64,000 nucleotides of DNA from Planctomycetaceae bacterium (lineage in GTDB: Bacteria > Planctomycetota > Planctomycetia > Pirellulales > Pirellulaceae). The stretch lies in assembly GCA_020638975.1 (NCBI GenBank), contig JACKHN010000034.1, positions 5,251 to 69,250 of the forward strand, in the 5' to 3' direction. Below the pieces are notes generated by a model. That model saw only the letters and a list, made by a program, of their open reading frames with translations. It had not been told where the DNA came from and did no database searches. How positions within the stretch are numbered: the first letter of the stretch is position 1; the number at the start of each line of letters is the position of its first letter. This document shows positions 42,614-51,700 of this stretch, one piece after another. Position numbers and translations under genes: made by a program.

Positions 42614-44821
42614 ATGACGCACGCTTTAATACGCAATGTGATGTGTCTCACACTCGCGGTTGTTTGTTTCTCCGCGAACTCGCATGCCGAGGACTATCGA
42701 GTTTACGAACTCGGACAACTTCCCAACGACAGCCGCCTGGGCGAGCTCAAAGATCTGAACGGGTACTTTCCCTTCAAAGTCCCGGCCAGCAAAGCCGCCT
42801 GGGAGGCACGGGCTGCTGAGTTGCGGCGCCGCGTGATGATCGCGACGGATGTTTGGCCGATGCCTGAGCGGACTCCGATGAATCCGGTCATCTACGGCAA
42901 AGTGCAACGTGATGGTTTCACAGTCGAGAAGGTGTATTTCGAAAGCATGCCGAATCACTTTGTCACCGGCTTGTTGTTTCGGCCCGACGATGGCAAGGAG
43001 AAAGTAAAACGTCCCGCCGTCCTCTGTCCTCATGGACACGGCGGTCGATTGCAGGATTACGGCGAAGCCAATATGGCCAAGTTGATCGAGAGCGGTGCCG
43101 AGAAGTTTGAACAGTCCGGTCGTTTTCCAAAGCTCGCTCGTTGTGCTCAACTCGCACGCATGGGGTGCGTCACATTTATCTTCGACATGCTGGGCTATGC
43201 GGACAGCGTGCAGATCAGTCGCGAGCTCGCGCATGGTTTCGCGAAACAGCGTCCTGAGTTCGAAGGCAAGGAGAGTTGGGGTTTGTTCAGCGCTCAGGCC
43301 GAGCTTCGCTTGCAAAGCATCATGGGCATTCAAACCTGGAATTCGATTCGCTGCCTCGACTTTTTGGAGCAGCTTCCCGACGTCGATGGCACGCGCATGG
43401 CGGTCACAGGTGGCAGCGGCGGCGGAACACAAACGATCCTACTGTGTGCAATCGATCCTCGACCGATCGCGGCTTTCCCCAACGGCATGGTGTCGACATC
43501 GATGCAAGGCGGCTGCACTTGCGAGAACTGCACGTTGCTACGAGTCGATTCGGGCAACGTCGAACTCGCCGCGCTGTTCGCGCCCAAGCCGCAAGCCATG
43601 ACAGCCGCCAATGACTGGACGAAAGAGATGATGACCAAGGGCTATCCTGAATTGCAACAGCTCTACGATATGTACGGCGTGAAGGACAACGTCTTTTGCC
43701 GCGAGATGCTGCACTTCCCGCACAACTACAACTACGTCAGCCGAGCGACGATGTACGACTGGTTCAACAAGCACATGCAACTCGGCCTCGACAGCCCCGT
43801 GATTGAACAAGACTGGAAACCGCTCACTTCAGACGAATACACCGTGTGGGACAAGGACCACCCCGCGCCGGAAGGTGGCGAGCAGTACGAACGTAGTCTC
43901 ACCAAGTACATGGCCGAGCAGTCCGACAAACAGATCGCGGCACTCGCTCCAAAAGATGCCAAGTCCTTACAAAAGTTTCGCGAAGTGATCGGCGGTGCCT
44001 TTCAATCGATCATCGGTCGCGGTGTGCCTGCTTTTGATGACATCCAACGTACGAAAGTCCACAAAGAACAGCGAGCCGGTTACATCTACTTCGCCGATTT
44101 TCTTCGTTTGACAAGCAAGGGCGAAGAGATCCCGTTCATCTCGCTGTATCCAACCGGAACGACGTGGAACGGCGACGTTGTGATCTGGGTTGACGGAGTT
44201 GGCAAGCGAGGTTTGTTTAACGCGTCGGGCGATTTACGCAGTGAAGTTCGACGGTTGGTCGACGGCGGTGCATCGATCGTCGCCGCGGATCTCTTTCAAC
44301 AAGGCGAGTTTCTGCCGGGCGATCAGCCGCTCACTGAGCAAGCGGTCGTCAAGAATCCTCGTGAAGCGGCCGCTTATACGTTCTGCTACAACGACACGGT
44401 CTTCGCTCGCCGCGTCCACGACGTTCTCACGGTTGTCTCGTTCATCCGCGGCGACGAGCATGCGCCCAAGCATCTTCACCTGATCGGCACGAACGGCGCA
44501 GGCCCCATCGCCGCCGCCGCCCGAGCGATCGCCGGCAGTCAGATCGACAAAGCTGCGATCGACACGCGAGGGTTTCGATTCGAAAACATCACTTCGTACC
44601 GCGATCCGAATTTCCTGCCGGGTGCCGTGAAGTACGGCGACTTACCAAGTCTGCTCGCGTTGTCTGCGCCGAATGCACTCTGGGTCAGCGGCGAGAATGG
44701 CAAGTTGCCGGATACCGTAGAGCAAGCGTATGCCTCGGAGGGTGCCGCAACTCGCGTTAGTTCGTCTCCGCTGCAGAACTCGGCTGATGCCGCAGCCGAT
44801 TGGTTGTTGTCCAGTAATTGA
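42614..44821 (+). CDS. Secreted alpha/beta hydrolase, acetyl xylan esterase-like (long paralogue)
   Basis: A 735-aa exported protein with a signal peptide (MCLTLAVVCFSANSHAEDYR). The first half is an alpha/beta hydrolase with RPAVLCPHGHGGRL, nucleophile elbow TGGSGGGTQTIL with S268 and a His-bearing segment EMLHFPHNYNYVSRATMYDW. The middle holds TCENCTLLRVD, which may bind a metal or form a disulfide. A second hydrolase-like half (TTWNGDVVIWVDGVGKRGLF ... HLIGTNGAGPIAAAARAIAG) follows. Both halves resemble the protein at 32282. Probable polysaccharide deacetylase or esterase. No operon partner is apparent. Confidence 0.83.
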   Translation: MTHALIRNVMCLTLAVVCFSANSHAEDYRVYELGQLPNDSRLGELKDLNGYFPFKVPASKAAWEARAAELRRRVMIATDVWPMPERTPMNPVIYGKVQRDGFTVEKVYFESMPNHFVTGLLFRPDDGKEKVKRPAVLCPHGHGGRLQDYGEANMAKLIESGAEKFEQSGRFPKLARCAQLARMGCVTFIFDMLGYADSVQISRELAHGFAKQRPEFEGKESWGLFSAQAELRLQSIMGIQTWNSIRCLDFLEQLPDVDGTRMAVTGGSGGGTQTILLCAIDPRPIAAFPNGMVSTSMQGGCTCENCTLLRVDSGNVELAALFAPKPQAMTAANDWTKEMMTKGYPELQQLYDMYGVKDNVFCREMLHFPHNYNYVSRATMYDWFNKHMQLGLDSPVIEQDWKPLTSDEYTVWDKDHPAPEGGEQYERSLTKYMAEQSDKQIAALAPKDAKSLQKFREVIGGAFQSIIGRGVPAFDDIQRTKVHKEQRAGYIYFADFLRLTSKGEEIPFISLYPTGTTWNGDVVIWVDGVGKRGLFNASGDLRSEVRRLVDGGASIVAADLFQQGEFLPGDQPLTEQAVVKNPREAAAYTFCYNDTVFARRVHDVLTVVSFIRGDEHAPKHLHLIGTNGAGPIAAAARAIAGSQIDKAAIDTRGFRFENITSYRDPNFLPGAVKYGDLPSLLALSAPNALWVSGENGKLPDTVEQAYASEGAATRVSSSPLQNSADAAADWLLSSN

Positions 44822-44860
44822 CGAAATCCGAAGCGTGCGGCGCAAGATCGCATGCCAGCG

Positions 44861-44917
44861 GTAGGCCGGACGCCTCGTCCGTCCTCTAGATCTGGACGGA
44901 CGAGGCGTCCATCCTAC
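44861..44917. repeat. 24-bp inverted repeat
   Basis: Arms at 44861-44884 and 44894-44917 (core ggacgcctcgtccgtcc and complement) pair with two differences around a tctagatct loop, which is itself palindromic. It lies after the hydrolase gene and could stop transcription. Confidence 0.7.
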
Positions 44918-45041
44918 TGGTAAATTAGCAACTGCCGCTTGCCGAATTGGCGAGAATGCCTCGCGACAATATTTGCAACTGTTCGCGCATCACACTCACA
45001 CAACTTTATCCGAAACTCGTTATTCAACGGTACCCTCACGC

Positions 45042-46286
45042 ATGAACTGTTTCCTATCAACACTTACCAAAACTGTCATCGTCCTTGTCTTCGGGGCAAC
45101 TGGATTTGGGCAAGAGTGGACTCGTTTTCGCGGGCCGAACGGATCCGGCATCAGTGATGCGAAAACGATCCCCACCACCTGGACTGAGAAAGATTACAAC
45201 TGGATCGCCGAACTGCCAGGACGCGGCCATTCATCACCGGTGGTTTGGGGCGACAAACTGTTTGTTACTTGTTGTGATGAAGAGGTAAGCCTACGCCATT
45301 TGCTTTGCCTGAACACCAAGGACGGGACGGTGCTGTGGACCAAAGACTTCGCCTTTGAAAAGTACAAGCAGCAAAAGAACAACAGTTTTGCATCGAGCAC
45401 ACCGACCGTCGACGCGGATCATGTTTACGTGCTGTGGCACTCGAAGGAGTCTTCGCCGCTGGTCGCACTGGATCACGCGGGCAATCACGTGTGGGAGTAC
45501 GATCTCGGCCCGTACACGCATGGACAAGGTGGTGCCACGTCTCCGGTCGTTGTCGATGATCTCGTCATCGTAGCGCACGATCAAAAGGAGCCGAGTTTCC
45601 TGCTCGCATTGGATCGCAAGACCGGCAAGGAGCACTGGAAGATTCCGCGCGAAGGCAAACACGCGTGCTATGCAACTCCATGCTTGAATACGCCCAGCGG
45701 TCGTCCTGCCGAATTGATCTTTTCGCACTGCTACGAAGGCATCGTGGGCATTGATTTGGCAACCGGCAAGCAGAACTGGCATGTTGACCCATTCGGTCGC
45801 GATGATCAACGAGCGTTAGTTTCGCCCATCATGGCGGGTGATTTAGTGATCGCTGGCAGCGGTGCCGCTGGAGGAACGCGGCACATCGTCGCTGTGAACG
45901 CTGAACAAGCTGGCTCCAGCGTCACCGCCACCGAAGCTTATCACATCACTCGTCAAGCTCCGCATATTCCGACGCCTCTCGCCTACGGCGACTGGTTGTT
46001 CATGTGGAGCGATCAAGGAATCGCCACGTGCTTGGATCGCGCCACAGGAAAGATCGTCTGGCAGCAGCGAATTGGCGGCAACTTCTACAGTTCGCCCATC
46101 TGCATCGATGGCCGGATCTATTGCATTGACCTCGACGGCGTGATGGTAGTAATTGCAGCGGCCGACAAGTACGAAGAACTCGCTCGTATCGAGTTGGGGC
46201 ACCCAACATCCGCAACACCCGCCGTCAGCAACGGCACACTGTTCATTCGCACCGAGTCGCACGTCCACTCCGTAGGCGGAAAGTAG
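45042..46286 (+). CDS. Secreted PQQ-type beta-propeller protein
   Basis: A 414-aa protein with a signal peptide (LTKTVIVLVFGATGFGQEWT). It is composed of repeating outer blades with WxRFRGPNG, VVWGDKLFVTCCDEEVSLRH, CLNTKDGTVLWTKDF, DLATGKQNWHVDPFGRDDQR and CLDRATGKIVWQQRIGGNFY. These W-docking motifs are typical of PQQ-like and BamB-type propellers. No PQQ-binding Cys pair or calcium site is evident, so it is probably a binding or scaffold protein. The ATG at 45042 was chosen as it gives a normal signal peptide; the frame is open upstream. Confidence 0.85.
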   Translation: MNCFLSTLTKTVIVLVFGATGFGQEWTRFRGPNGSGISDAKTIPTTWTEKDYNWIAELPGRGHSSPVVWGDKLFVTCCDEEVSLRHLLCLNTKDGTVLWTKDFAFEKYKQQKNNSFASSTPTVDADHVYVLWHSKESSPLVALDHAGNHVWEYDLGPYTHGQGGATSPVVVDDLVIVAHDQKEPSFLLALDRKTGKEHWKIPREGKHACYATPCLNTPSGRPAELIFSHCYEGIVGIDLATGKQNWHVDPFGRDDQRALVSPIMAGDLVIAGSGAAGGTRHIVAVNAEQAGSSVTATEAYHITRQAPHIPTPLAYGDWLFMWSDQGIATCLDRATGKIVWQQRIGGNFYSSPICIDGRIYCIDLDGVMVVIAAADKYEELARIELGHPTSATPAVSNGTLFIRTESHVHSVGGK

Positions 46287-46318
46287 CCGTCACGTTCCGC
46301 CGTGCTCGGGCGAGGAGT

Positions 46319-46464
46319 GTGCTCAGCGCGGGACTGTGCTAGTCGCGGGACTGCGCTCGGCGCAGGACTGTGCTCGGCGCAGGTCTCCTGACCTCGCCGA
46401 TCCTTCCGACCGCAGGTCTCACCTACCGGCCGACCGCATCGTGAGAAAGTTGAGACCTGCGGTC
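46319..46464. repeat. 17-bp imperfect tandem repeats and a 14-bp inverted repeat
   Basis: Four units close to gtgctcggcgcgggact lie end to end at 46319-46386. A further inverted repeat follows with arms gaccgcaggtctca (46408-46421) and tgagacctgcggtc (46451-46464). There is no gene in 46287-46781 apart from this. A short ccataatg/cattatgg dyad (46727-46750) lies 32 bases upstream of the ThuA gene and could be an operator. Confidence 0.6.
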
Positions 46465-46781
46465 CGACGCATGTGCGGGGTCGGGAGACCCTCGCACAGC
46501 AGGAGCACGCACGGCGGCGGGAATGGAAGCTGTGCGAAGACTGAAGACGACCCAACGACAACCACCGGGGCAATCGTAACGGCGAAGCAACGCACCTCTA
46601 CACCTCCTTGTACCCAATTTGGAGCACACGTTTTGGGGCGATAATTGCTATTGGTCGATTTTCACAGAAAGTTCCAGCATCAAGCGACTACTCGCTATCG
46701 CCACTCGCTTCTCGTGCCCGTGTCGACCATAATGTGTCATCCCATTATGGTGCTCGCCCTTCAACACGGACTAGATTCCCA

Positions 46782-47543
46782 ATGACCAAGAACGCGATGG
46801 CCCTGAGCCTACTCTTGACGGCATTCATCACGCAATTCGCGACTGCCGACGACGCCTCTCCAAAGCCGTTCAAGGCATTGATCATCACAGGCGGATGTTG
46901 CCACGACTACGATTTCCAAACCAAAGCCATCCAACAAGCCGCGGCCGATCGCGGTGTGAACGTCGATTGGACGGTGGTCAACGATGGCGGTAATGGGACG
47001 GAAGCTCAGATCGATCTGTACGATAATCCCAAGTGGGCCGACGGTTTTGATGTCGTGATTCACAACGAGTGCTTCGCCAATACGACCGATGCCGACTATA
47101 TCCGCAAGATCACTTCCGTCCACAAGGCGGGCGTGAATGCCGTCGTCGTTCACTGTGCGATGCATACCTACCGCGCGGCCAAGATCGACGACTGGCGCGA
47201 GTTCCTCGGAGTCACAAGTCGCATGCACGAGCACAAGAGCGAATATCCCGTTCTCGCGACGACCGTTGACCATCCGATCATGAAAGATTTTCCCGCTGGT
47301 TACAAAACGCCGATGGACGAACTCTACGTGATTGAGCATGTCTGGCCCAACACGGAAGTCCTCGCCCGCTCGACCAGCGAGAAGACCGGCGAGACACATC
47401 CCGTTTTTTGGACGAGCAAGTACGGCAAGGCTCGTGTGTTCGGCACGACTTACGGCCACTCGAACGAGACGTTCTCCGACGAAGTGTTTCTAACGACACT
47501 CACACGCGGAATTCAGTGGGCAGCAGGGACGCTCGGCAAGTGA
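46782..47543 (+). CDS. Secreted ThuA-like protein
   Basis: A 253-aa protein with a signal peptide (MALSLLLTAFITQFATADDA). The mature part has FKALIITGGCCHDYDFQTKA, FDVVIHNECFANTTDADYIR, VNAVVVHCAMHTYRAAKIDD and FWTSKYGKARVFGTTYGHSN, the pattern of ThuA-like, class I glutamine amidotransferase-like proteins. Such proteins are linked to trehalose or sugar utilisation. The cysteines near the expected nucleophile positions (ECF, HCA) are interesting but their role is unknown. The ATG at 46782 was chosen; the frame is open upstream but lacks a signal peptide. Confidence 0.88.
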   Translation: MTKNAMALSLLLTAFITQFATADDASPKPFKALIITGGCCHDYDFQTKAIQQAAADRGVNVDWTVVNDGGNGTEAQIDLYDNPKWADGFDVVIHNECFANTTDADYIRKITSVHKAGVNAVVVHCAMHTYRAAKIDDWREFLGVTSRMHEHKSEYPVLATTVDHPIMKDFPAGYKTPMDELYVIEHVWPNTEVLARSTSEKTGETHPVFWTSKYGKARVFGTTYGHSNETFSDEVFLTTLTRGIQWAAGTLGK

Positions 47544-47633
47544 TTTGAGTCGGGATCACATTTCTCTCAATTGCAACACGAGTCTTCTTAATAGTTCGAT
47601 TTGCTCGAAGAAGGCTCATCACGACGGAGCGTG

Positions 47634-48410
47634 ATGGCTACGATGAACTGCTACGACTATCCACAATACTGGGACCTCGCCTTCCGCTCCGAGACGAAAC
47701 TCGAAGCGGATTTCATCGAGGATGCGTGCGAGAAGTATTGCAAGTTTCCGGCGACGCGACTGCTCGAACCGGGCTGCGGGGGAGGGCGTTTGGTTGTCGA
47801 GATGGCGTCGCGTGGATACGACATCACCGGCATCGACCTCAGCGAGCCTTCGATTCAATATCTAACGAAGCGGCTCGCCCGACGCAAACTCGACGCCCAA
47901 GCCGTCGTCGCGGACATGACGACGTACATGCCGCGACGCAAACTCGATGCGGCCTTTTGTACTTTCAATACCTTCCGACACCTGACCACCGAAGAAGCCG
48001 CACGGCAACATCTCGAATGCGTCGCCAACAGCCTCCGTGCGGGCGGCATCTACATTCTTGGCTTTCATCTCTTGCCGCCCGATGCCGACGAGGAGTGCAT
48101 CGAGCGTTGGTCGGCCAAGCATGGCAAGACGAAAGTTACTATGACGCTCCGGGTGCTCGATTTCAGTCGCGCTACGAGATTGGAAACGATTCGATTTTCG
48201 CTACGTGTTCGTAGCGGCAGACGCGACCTGAAGTTGCAGTCCGACTACAAGTACCGCATCTACACCGCCGCTCAAATACAACGCTTGCTCTATTCCGTTC
48301 CGCAGTTCGAACTGTGTGATGTATATGATTTTTGGTACGACATCGAAGAGCCCTTGCAATTGAGTAATGAAATGGGCGATGCCGTCTTCATTTTGCGAAA
48401 GCGGAAGTGA
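47634..48410 (+). CDS. SAM-dependent methyltransferase
   Basis: A 258-aa soluble protein. The Rossmann core has motif I LLEPGCGGGRLVVEMASRGY, motif II ITGIDLSEPSI, AVVADMTTYM and a strand FCTFNTFRHL. A C-terminal beta region follows (LKLQSDYKYRIYTAAQIQRL). It fits class I small-molecule methyltransferases; the substrate is unknown. Starts at 47634 and 47643 are both possible; GGAG lies just upstream. Confidence 0.86.
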   Translation: MATMNCYDYPQYWDLAFRSETKLEADFIEDACEKYCKFPATRLLEPGCGGGRLVVEMASRGYDITGIDLSEPSIQYLTKRLARRKLDAQAVVADMTTYMPRRKLDAAFCTFNTFRHLTTEEAARQHLECVANSLRAGGIYILGFHLLPPDADEECIERWSAKHGKTKVTMTLRVLDFSRATRLETIRFSLRVRSGRRDLKLQSDYKYRIYTAAQIQRLLYSVPQFELCDVYDFWYDIEEPLQLSNEMGDAVFILRKRK

Positions 48411-48711
48411 CGCAATGCGCCGATTGTGGACAGGCTACAAAAAACACAAAACATCACAAAAATACTGACTCCACACTGCGGCTTCTCTTTTGTGGCTTCT
48501 CGTGCTTTTCGTGGCAAAGTCCTCTGGTGGCTGGGTGCTAGTGCCGTCAGAAACGGAGGTGCCCATTGCTGGCAGATTGAAAGCGATGGGCTAGAATGTT
48601 GGACGTCCCCACTAGGACTAACACCGTTGATAACACTTACCCATCTTCGAGCCAGAGACCTACCGTCCCTCGTTCGTATTGCCACCGCGTGGCTAAGCAC
48701 AAGGAAGAACC
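48411..48711. other. Intergenic gap with no gene seen
   Basis: No supported gene, repeat or RNA motif was found apart from an A/C-rich stretch (48440-48475). It must contain the promoter of the following 1644-aa gene. Confidence 0.4.
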
Positions 48712-51700
48712 ATGATTCGACGCAACTTGTTTACACTCATCTTGCTTGCACTGGCTTGCGGTACTCAACTCAACGCCGCCGAGTTGCAACTCAACAAAGG
48801 CGATCACATCTGCTACATCGGCAATACCCTGGCCGACCGCATGCAGCACGACGGCTGGTTGGAAACGCTCTTGCAAGCGCGCTTTCCCGAGCACGAACTC
48901 GTGTTTCGAAACCTTGGGTTTTCGGGGGATGAACTCACACTTCGATTGCGTTCCAGCAACTTTGGCTCGCCAGACAGTTGGCTCGAGAAGGCGAAGGCCG
49001 ATGTCATCTTCGCCTTCTTCGGCTACAACGAGTCGCATGCCGGCGCAGCGGGACTCGACAAGTTCAAGCAAGATTTGGCGGACCAGATCAAGCAGATGCA
49101 GGCGCAGAAGTACAACGGCGAATCGGCACCACGCATTGTGATCTTCTCGCCGATCGCACATGAGGACCTCGGCGACCGGAACTTGCCGGACGGCAGCGAA
49201 AATAACTCGCGTCTTGAGCTTTACACGGCGGCCATGGCTGAAGTCGCGAAGGCGAACGACGTCGTGTTCGTTGACCTGTTTCATCCGATGCAAGCCGAGT
49301 ACAAGCTCTCGAGTGAACCGCTGACGGTCAATGGCATTCATCTCACGGAGCTAGGAAACCAATCACTCGCGACAATCATCGATGCGACATTGTTTGCGGA
49401 TATTCCCAGCGGTGACCGGTCGAGTGAACGCCAGGCCAAGATCCGCGCCGCCGTTCTCGACAAGAACTTCCATTGGTATCAGAGATATCGGACGACGGAC
49501 GGTTATTCGATCTATGGCGGTCGCGCAGACTTGAAGTTCACCGACGGCCAAACCAACCGCGAAGTGGCTCAACGCGAGATGGAAATCCTCGACGTGATGA
49601 CGGCGAACCGTGACAAGGTCATTTGGGCGGCGGCACAAGGGAGAGAGTTGGCGGTCGACGACAGCAACACACCCGACTTCATTCCTGTCATTTCCAACAA
49701 GCAAGGATCGGGGCCGAACGGAACGTTTGAATTCCTCTCCGGCGAATCGGCGATCGGTAACATGGAAGTTGCCAAGGGAATGAAGATCAATCTGTTCGCC
49801 GACGAAGCGATGTTTCCCGAGATGGTGAATCCAGTGCAAATGGCGTTCGATACCAAGGGACGCTTGTGGGTTGCCGTGTGGGAGTCGTATCCGCACTGGA
49901 AGCCCAAAGACAAAATGGATGACAAACTGCTAATCCTCGAAGACACGAACGGTGACGGTCGTGCGGATGTTTGCAAGACTTTTGCGGGCGGGCTGCATAA
50001 TCCCACAGGTTTTGAATTTTGGGGCGGTGGAGTGCTCATTGCAACCGCACCCGAAATCTACTTCTTGAAAGATACTGACGGCGATGATGTCGCCGACGAA
50101 CGGACTCGCGTGGTCAGCGGCATCGACTCGGCGGATACGCATCACGGTTCGAACAGCTTTGTGTTTGATCCAGGCGGTGGCGTGTATTTTCAAGAGGGAA
50201 CCTTCCATCAGTCGCAAGTCGAAACGCCCTGGGGACCGGTTCGCCGCTGTTCCAACGCCGGCGTATTCCGCTACGAGCCGCGGACCCAGAAGTTTGACGT
50301 GCACGTGACGCATGGCTTTGCCAACCCACATGGACACGTCTTCGATTACTGGGGCCGCGATATCATTCATGATGGAACAGGGGCGGTGCCTTACGACGGT
50401 GCCTTGTTCTCAGGTCATCTTGAGTACCCCGCCAAGCACGCGCGTCCGCCGACGGTCTATCAGCAGCGAACGCGTCCTTGTGGTGGCACGGAGATCCTGT
50501 CGAGTGCTCATTTCCCCGACGAGAATCAAGGCAACCTGCTCGTTTCCAACGTAATTGGTTTTCAAGGCATCTTGCAATACAAGCTGAACGACGACGGAGC
50601 CAGCTTTACCGGAACCGAAGTCGAACCGATCGTGTACTCGTCCGATCCGAACTTCCGGCCGATCGACATCGAGATAGCACCCGATGGTTCGCTGTACTTC
50701 ACCGATTGGCAGAATCCGATTATCGGCCACATGCAGCACAATCTCCGCGATCCCAATCGCGATCGCACGCATGGGCGGGTTTATCGCGTAACGTATCCAA
50801 GCCGACCGTTACTGACTCCGCCGAAGATTGCCGGTGAGTCGATCGAGAACTTGCTCGAATTGCTGAAGGATAAGAACAATCGTGTGCGTTATCGGGCGAA
50901 GCTCGAACTCAGCGCCCGTGATAGTGACGAGGTGATTGCTGCCACGAAGAAATGGATCGCGAGCCTCGACGGTGCAGACTCGGATTACGAGCATCACATG
51001 ATGGAAGCGTTGTGGGTGCATCAGCACCACAATGTAGTCGATCAAGCCCTCTTGGTGCGAATGTTGCAGTCGCCGGAACCACTCGCGCGGACCGCTGCGA
51101 CCCGCGTTCTCTGCCATTGGCGGGACAGCATTCCAAATACGCTGGCATTGCTGAATAGCTTGGCTGCCGACGAGTATCCTCGCGTGCGTTTGGAGGCTGT
51201 TCGCGCCGCGAGCTTCTTGACCGTTCCCGAAGCAGTGGAAGTTCCCTTGATCGCTGGCGAAGAGCCGACTGATATCTATCTGGATTACGTTCGCGACGAG
51301 ACGATGAAGGCGTTGGATCGTTACTGGAAAGAAGCGGTTGCCAGTGGTGCCCGAGTGCCCTTCACCTCCCAGGCAGGGGCGAGATTCTTTCTGAAGAACC
51401 TTTCTAATGACCAACTGTTGAAGGAAGAACGCAATCGCACCGTCTACATCGAAATGCTCTACCGGCCAGGACTGCGCGACGAACACCGCCGCGAAGCCGT
51501 CGAAGGGCTGGCGAAGCTCGACAACAAGTCCGAGTTGCGCGTCGTCATGGATGCAATTCGGTCGCTCGATGCGACGCAGACGAGTGCCGAACCTGACGTC
51601 GTCTTCGATCTCGTTCGTCAATTGACGGGGCGCAGCGCTCAAGAGCTAACTGCGGCTCGTTCCGAATTGGAAAAACTCGCGACATCCGCCAAGCAGCCGA